NCBI GenBank assembly: GCA_035624455.1
Contig: DASPRM010000091.1
Coordinates: 1 to 34,595, forward strand
DNA: 34,595 nt
Reading direction: 5' to 3'
Source of the DNA: Terriglobales bacterium
GTDB lineage: Bacteria > Acidobacteriota > Terriglobia > Terriglobales > Acidobacteriaceae
Of this stretch, positions 30,411 through 34,595 are shown one piece after another. The notes beneath the pieces are model-generated. The model was not told where the DNA came from and searched no databases. It worked only from the letters and a program-made list of their open reading frames with translations. How positions within the stretch are numbered: position 1 is the first letter of the stretch; every line of letters starts with the position of its first letter. The position numbers and the translations under genes were made by a program.

Positions 30411-31256
30411 ATGAACCCTTGCGACGAATACGCTGACAGGATGCTTCGCTACCTTGACAATGACCTCAAGGGACAGGAACTTGAAGATTTTCGTTCGCAT
30501 CTGGAGTCTTGCGCCAACTGTAGAGCGCACTTGGAGGCGGAGAGAGCGCTCTCACAGACCCTGCAGCGATCTCGTCCCCTGTACTCGGCTCCCGCAGCGC
30601 TGCGCGACCGGGTTGCCATGGTGCTCCAGCACTCAGAACCCAATCGCGTTCAAAAAGTAGTGCCAGGCCTTCTCGAACGCCTTTCGAGTTGGCGAATCCT
30701 CGTCCCCGCGGCCGCTGTTCTCGCTCTGTGCCTTGCATTTGTTCCCGACATTCTGCGCGACGTACAGGCCGCAAGCTACGTCGAAACCGCAGTAGCGACG
30801 CATCGGAAGTACCTTAGTGGCAACCTTCCATCTGGGTTGCAATCGGATTCCCCAGACGCAGTCACCGCGTGGTTTGCCGGGAAAGTCCCTTTTGACTTTC
30901 GACTTCCCGTCGCTCAATCCGCTCCTGGGAAAAGTCCTGCCTACCGGCTCACCGGCGCCGCCTTGGTGAATTACAAAGGAAGCCCGGCGGCATTGGTCAT
31001 GTATGACACACTGAACGACAAAATCAGCCTTCTTGTCGATTCAGCCGAATCTGCCATAGTGGCCGGTGGGGACGAGCTCCGCTTTGGCAAGCTGATTTTT
31101 CACTATCACAACGCCGAAGGCTTCCGAGTAATCACTTGGACCAATCATGGTCTCTCGTATGCGTTGGTTTCCTCGGTGTCAGGCCCGGCGCGATCATCCT
31201 GTCTTGTCTGTCACCAGAACATGGCCGACCAGGGCGATTTCAAAACTCACCCTTAG
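30411..31256 (+). CDS. Zinc-finger anti-sigma factor with a C-terminal CxxCH motif
   Basis: 281-residue membrane protein. The cytoplasmic N-terminus carries the zinc anti-sigma pattern, H30-x3-C34-x2-C37 with an upstream C4, expected to bind the sigma factor encoded just upstream. One transmembrane helix follows at about residues 96-113 (ILVPAAAVLALCLAFVPDIL). The remaining 165 residues should be outside the cytoplasm and contain a compact domain (YRLTGAALVNYKGSPAALVMYDTLNDKISLLV...). Near the C-terminus is C264-L-V-C267-H268, the sequence of a c-type haem attachment site. Whether haem is bound is unknown; the cysteines could instead form a redox-sensitive disulfide. The start ATG has AGGAAG 9 bases upstream. 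Confidence 0.82.
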   Translation: MNPCDEYADRMLRYLDNDLKGQELEDFRSHLESCANCRAHLEAERALSQTLQRSRPLYSAPAALRDRVAMVLQHSEPNRVQKVVPGLLERLSSWRILVPAAAVLALCLAFVPDILRDVQAASYVETAVATHRKYLSGNLPSGLQSDSPDAVTAWFAGKVPFDFRLPVAQSAPGKSPAYRLTGAALVNYKGSPAALVMYDTLNDKISLLVDSAESAIVAGGDELRFGKLIFHYHNAEGFRVITWTNHGLSYALVSSVSGPARSSCLVCHQNMADQGDFKTHP

Positions 31257-31353
31257 GCAAGTGATGGCGCGCCTTATCTTCCTCGGTTTCGCCGGTTCAC
31301 CTCATCAGTCCGTTTAAGTCCAACCCCAGCCTTCGAAAGTTCTCCTGGGTTCT

Positions 31354-31380
31354 GGGAATAAACATGTCGTGCACGTGTCT
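31354..31380 (+). promoter_or_regulatory. ECF-type promoter candidate upstream of the NTF2-like gene
   Basis: GGGAATA at 31354-31360, 13 bases, CGTGTCT at 31374-31380, identical in boxes and spacing to the site at 30306. The predicted transcript would begin about 30 bases before the NTF2-like start codon and could run on through the methyltransferase and oxidase genes. Confidence 0.65.
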
Positions 31381-31415
31381 TGTCTTGTGTACGAAAAAAC
31401 AGTCAGGAGTAATCA

Positions 31416-31949
31416 ATGAGCGTGACGAATATCAATGTCAATTCGGAATCAACGATAGCGCATGAGTTGCCAGCCGGGATGCATGAAGGAATTGTATTGC
31501 CGGATGACGCGGACTCAACCTGGCTAAACGCACCGCGATCCATCTTGCAGTCGGCGTTGGCCGCTTTGAGTGATGGGCGAATTTCTGAAGCTGCCGCCCA
31601 CTTTGATGAGGGCTTCAAGTTCAATGACCATGCCCTCGCACTCGAATTTACGGACAAGCTCCGCTTGACCGAATTCTTTCAGAAAGCTCGGGAACAATTC
31701 CCGGATGCCGCGCTGAAACTGATTTCCCTCATGGAGAGTGGAGATCACGCCATTGCCGAATGGAAGCTCACCGCGACGCAAACCGTTCCTTACGGCTCGA
31801 TCAGTTGCCGATTCCCAGTTTCCTTGCAGGGGTCAACGATCGTGCGTGTCGAACGCGGAAGAATTGTGGAGTGGTCGGACTACTACGACCACGCTTCATC
31901 TCGACGCATGGGTTTGGCTTCACATTTCACAGACTGGATCGAGTATTGA
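31416..31949 (+). CDS. NTF2/SnoaL-like protein with an oxidase-derived N-terminus
   Basis: 177 residues. From about residue 40 the sequence has the cone-fold NTF2-like pattern: ILQSALAALSDGRISEAAAHFDEGFKFNDHALALEF, then AEWKLTATQTVPYG and the VRVERGRIVEWSDYYD ending. Such domains serve as small-molecule isomerases, hydrolases or binding modules; the activity here is unknown. Residues 1-33 do not belong to that fold: they align without gaps to the first 33 residues of the flavin oxidase at 33014 with 17 identities (M-x-VTNIN at the start, then EL, MH and VLP). The ribosome-binding site, AGGAGTAATC, is also the same. An ECF-type promoter lies just upstream. Confidence 0.78.
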   Translation: MSVTNINVNSESTIAHELPAGMHEGIVLPDDADSTWLNAPRSILQSALAALSDGRISEAAAHFDEGFKFNDHALALEFTDKLRLTEFFQKAREQFPDAALKLISLMESGDHAIAEWKLTATQTVPYGSISCRFPVSLQGSTIVRVERGRIVEWSDYYDHASSRRMGLASHFTDWIEY

Positions 31950-32036
31950 GTGTCGTCCTGTGCGCAACACCGAGCTTTGAGCAAGAACGGAGATAACGAA
32001 CGCGGGCTTCGACATCCACATATACAGAGGCAGACG

Positions 32037-32996
32037 ATGAGTTTCGAGTCTTTGATGGCCGTGTCGCAGCGCTTGACTATCTCGGTGGAGACATTGGCGG
32101 CCCTGGGTGCACAACTGCGGTTCCTGCAGGATGGGCTCGACGGGGATTCGCGTGTGCGCCCTCTCCTGAACGACGTGGTGCGGGCCATCGATCCAAAACT
32201 GCTTGAGGACGTCGAACGGAACCAGCAGGCGGCCGCCCTGGCTCTGATTCAGACAACGTTTCGCCAGGCGCTCGACCTGCTGGAGAATCCAGAGCGCGCT
32301 CCGGGCTGGTGCTACCAAGACCCGGACATCCTTCAGTCACAGGGACAGGTGTCACGTCTCATCGTCCGCTGGATTGAGACAACGGCCGCCCAACGACCGG
32401 AGCTTAGCGAGGTCCTGCGGCGCCCCGGCGCGTTTCTTGACGTTGGCACCGGGGTCGGCTCGCTCGCGATCGAAGCCGCACGTTCCTGGCCGGCGTTAAG
32501 AGTAGTCGGTATTGACCCGTGGGAGCCGGCTTTGACACTCGCACGGAAGAACCGCGTACAGAGCGGACTCGTCGAACGAGTCGAGCTTCGCCCGCAGCGC
32601 GTGGAGCAGCTTGAGGAGAGGGCAACTTTCACCCTGTCGTGGCTTCCGGGACCCTTCATCTCAGCCGAGGTCGTGGATCGCGCGCTCGAGCACGTCCACG
32701 GCGCCCTCGCCCCCGGCGGCTGGCTGATATTCGGATTGTATCCGCTGCCAAGCGCTCCGCTCGAGCACGCACTCACCAGCTTGCGGATTGTGCGCAGCGG
32801 CGGCCACCCCTGGACTTCAAAGGAGGTTGAGGAAAAGCTCAAGGCGCTCGATTTCGAGCGAATCGAAGCTTGCTCGCCCGCGCCGCCGGTCACGTTGGTG
32901 GTCGCGCAACGGCCGAACTCCGAGAGGGCATGGACGTCTGATGAACGATCTCGTGATCGCTCAACGGCCGGGTTTGTGAGTTCGCATCATTCGTAG
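32037..32996 (+). CDS. SAM-dependent methyltransferase, class I
   Basis: 319 residues. The N-terminal about 120 residues are helical (SFESLMAVSQRLTISVETLAALGAQLRFLQ) and may form a dimerisation or substrate-selecting domain, as in small-molecule methyltransferases. The Rossmann core starts at FLDVGTGVGSLAIEAA (motif I), then VVGIDPWEPALTLARKN (acidic residue for the ribose) and ALAPGGWLIFGLYPLP. The C-terminal about 25 residues are Ser- and Arg-rich and look disordered. The ATG at 32037 has AGAGG at good spacing and begins a sensible sequence; an in-frame extension to 31950 is unlikely. It sits between the NTF2-like and oxidase genes, suggesting a shared small-molecule pathway. Confidence 0.85.
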   Translation: MSFESLMAVSQRLTISVETLAALGAQLRFLQDGLDGDSRVRPLLNDVVRAIDPKLLEDVERNQQAAALALIQTTFRQALDLLENPERAPGWCYQDPDILQSQGQVSRLIVRWIETTAAQRPELSEVLRRPGAFLDVGTGVGSLAIEAARSWPALRVVGIDPWEPALTLARKNRVQSGLVERVELRPQRVEQLEERATFTLSWLPGPFISAEVVDRALEHVHGALAPGGWLIFGLYPLPSAPLEHALTSLRIVRSGGHPWTSKEVEEKLKALDFERIEACSPAPPVTLVVAQRPNSERAWTSDERSRDRSTAGFVSSHHS

Positions 32997-33013
32997 CGTG
33001 AAAAGGAGTAATC

Positions 33014-34420
33014 GTGACTGTAACGAACATCAATGCTGGAGCGGAGTTAGCTGCGGCCCGTGAACTACGATCTGCCATGCATGTAAGAGTTGTGTTGCCG
33101 GGCGATGACGACTATGTTCCGACACGACAGATATGGAACGGAGCGGTCCAACACCAGCCAGCGCTAATCGCAGTATGTGAGACGTCCGCCGATGTGCAGG
33201 CCGCGGTGCGGAGTGCGCGTGAACACCGACTCCCATTGTCTGTGCGTGGAGGCGGGCACGATTGGGCGGGAAGATCTCTTCGCCACGGCGGTCTCGTGAT
33301 CGACCTCTCCCATATGAGGCGAGTGGATGTCGATCCCAAGGCATCGGTCGCCATCGTCCAGGGCGGAGCGACGGCGGTAGATGTCACTTCCGCCGTCGAG
33401 CCGCACGGTTTGGTGGCAGCGACCGGCAACTGCGGCACCGTTGGCATGGTGGGACTGACGCTTGGCGGTGGGTATGGTCCATTGACAGCACGCTATGGCT
33501 TGGCATTGGACAACCTGCTCGGCGCCGAGGTGGTGCTTGCTGATGGCCGCCTCGTGCATTGCGACGACCGGGAGAATCCTGATCTGTTCTGGGCATTGCG
33601 TGGCGGAGGTGGCAACTTCGGGGCGGTCACTTCAATCCGCGTACGGCTACATCCGATTGGTCAGGTGCTTGCGGGCAGGATGCTGTTTCCGTGGTCCCAG
33701 GCGCAATCCGTGTTGCACGGTTATGCGGAAGTCATCGCTGACGCACCTGATGAACTCTCGGTCCTCAGCGGTGTACTACCGGCTCCCGATGGAAGCCCGG
33801 TGGCGTGCTTAGCTCCCATGTGGACTGGCCAGGACAAGCAGGGCAAGGAATTGATTGCCAGACTGCGCCAGTTTGGTACGCCCATTGTGGACCAGGTTGG
33901 GCCGATGAATTATCGCGACTGGCTCAGCATGTTTGCAGCCGGTGCGCCCGTTGGCCGCCATTATGCAGCGCAGACGCGCTCGCTGGCTCAGCTTACTCCC
34001 GAAGTCATTTCGACTGTGGTCGCTGGCGGGCAGCAGAGGTCGTCCCCTCTCTCGGCCATCATCCTGCATGATTTCCGCGGTGCGGGTACTCGGGTTCCGC
34101 TCCCTGCCACAGCGTTTGGCCTGCGCAAAGAACACTTCCTGGTGGAAATCATTGCCGCGTGGGAGGCCGCTGGTAAGGACGATGGCGATCGTCACCGTGA
34201 GTGGGCGCGAAGCCTATCCCACAACCTGGCGCCGCATGCGTTGCCCGGGGGCTATCCCAACATGCTGGGCCCGGACGACCACGAACAGACCGCGCAGGCC
34301 TACGGCACCAACACCGACCGATTGCAACAGGTCAAGCGGCTCTTTGATCCCGAAGGCGTCTTCACGTCGGCCATATCTTTGCCACTGCAAAGGGCTGCAG
34401 CTGGCTGGTCCGGGTCCTGA
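33014..34420 (+). CDS. FAD-linked oxidase, berberine-bridge-enzyme type with bicovalent flavin residues
   Basis: 468 residues. The FAD-binding (PCMH/VAO) domain runs from about residue 35 (PALIAVCETSADVQAAVRSAREHRLPLSVRGGGHDWAG). H82 in GGGHDWAG and C140 in ATGNCGTVGMVGLTLGGGYG occupy the positions that bind flavin at two points in this family. The C-terminal BBE segment is present (YPNMLGPDD, AYGTNTDRLQQVKRLFDPEGVF). Family members oxidise sugars, alkaloids and polyketide-type alcohols; no signal peptide is seen, so it is probably cytoplasmic. The start is a GTG with AAGGAG 6 bases upstream. The last gene of the putative ECF-controlled group. Confidence 0.9.
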   Translation: MTVTNINAGAELAAARELRSAMHVRVVLPGDDDYVPTRQIWNGAVQHQPALIAVCETSADVQAAVRSAREHRLPLSVRGGGHDWAGRSLRHGGLVIDLSHMRRVDVDPKASVAIVQGGATAVDVTSAVEPHGLVAATGNCGTVGMVGLTLGGGYGPLTARYGLALDNLLGAEVVLADGRLVHCDDRENPDLFWALRGGGGNFGAVTSIRVRLHPIGQVLAGRMLFPWSQAQSVLHGYAEVIADAPDELSVLSGVLPAPDGSPVACLAPMWTGQDKQGKELIARLRQFGTPIVDQVGPMNYRDWLSMFAAGAPVGRHYAAQTRSLAQLTPEVISTVVAGGQQRSSPLSAIILHDFRGAGTRVPLPATAFGLRKEHFLVEIIAAWEAAGKDDGDRHREWARSLSHNLAPHALPGGYPNMLGPDDHEQTAQAYGTNTDRLQQVKRLFDPEGVFTSAISLPLQRAAAGWSGS

Positions 34421-34567
34421 TTGATGAGGCTCTGGCCGTTCTCCCCGAGACGCAAGTAGGCGCTCGTGGCGAAATTAGCCTTGGAAGAGATTCTTTTGGA
34501 GCACGAAACCAAATGCACGAATACGAATTGGGCTGCTGAGAACAGCCACAGATGGGGAGTACTGAAA
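34421..34567. other. Short intergenic region at the right edge
   Basis: 147 bases without a recognised gene. No GGGAATA/CGTGTCT signature is present. Confidence 0.4.
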
Positions 34568-34595
34568 ATGTCCACTCAGCTATTAACGAAAAACA
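34568..34595 (+). CDS. Start of a further gene, cut by the window edge
   Basis: ATG preceded by GGGGAG at 8 bases begins MSTQLLTKN and runs off the end. Too little is present to identify a product. Confidence 0.4.

Overview
The window is a GC-rich bacterial chromosome segment. It most likely comes from an Acidobacteriota (Terriglobia-like) genome; this is an inference from the imuA-imuB-dnaE2 cassette, the DUF2934 protein, the mixed ATG/GTG/TTG starts and the dense short palindromic repeats. No rRNA, tRNA, CRISPR array, insertion sequence or phage gene was recognised.

Layout. (1) 1-9000: an uptake region. A periplasmic binding protein and a beta-barrel outer-membrane protein read rightward. 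A complete branched-chain-amino-acid-type ABC transporter (lipoprotein binding protein, LivH, LivM, LivG, LivF) reads leftward towards them, with start/stop overlaps showing translational coupling. (2) 9350-10590: a secreted amidohydrolase. (3) 10850-17480: the mutagenic translesion cassette imuA-imuB-dnaE2. All three genes carry short repeat elements inside their reading frames, and their gaps are filled with related repeats. (4) 17680-21720: a DUF2934 protein, the translational GTPase TypA/BipA and a PLP-dependent decarboxylase. (5) 21760-24710: a leftward phoB-phoR-phoU phosphate-signalling operon, divergent from an Ada-type alkylation-repair regulator, with a PHO-box-like site between them. 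(6) 26100-29360: a frameshifted DinB-like gene, a cation diffusion facilitator and a membrane acyltransferase. (7) 29640-34420: an ECF sigma factor, its zinc-finger anti-sigma factor, then an NTF2/SnoaL-like protein, a SAM methyltransferase and a bicovalent-flavin (berberine-bridge-type) oxidase. A further gene starts at the right edge.

Two observations stand out. First, dispersed hairpin repeats have been absorbed as extra peptide in ImuA, ImuB and DnaE2, in more than one reading frame. The main repeat is free of stops in all three forward frames, which recalls the Rickettsia palindromic elements. Second, in the sigma-factor locus the same promoter-like signature (GGGAATA, 13 bases, CGTGTCT) precedes both the anti-sigma gene and the NTF2/methyltransferase/oxidase group, which suggests a small self-contained ECF regulon. 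In that regulon the NTF2-like gene also carries a ribosome-binding site and about 33 N-terminal codons that look copied from the flavin-oxidase gene.

All family assignments are from reading motifs by eye; no database search was possible.
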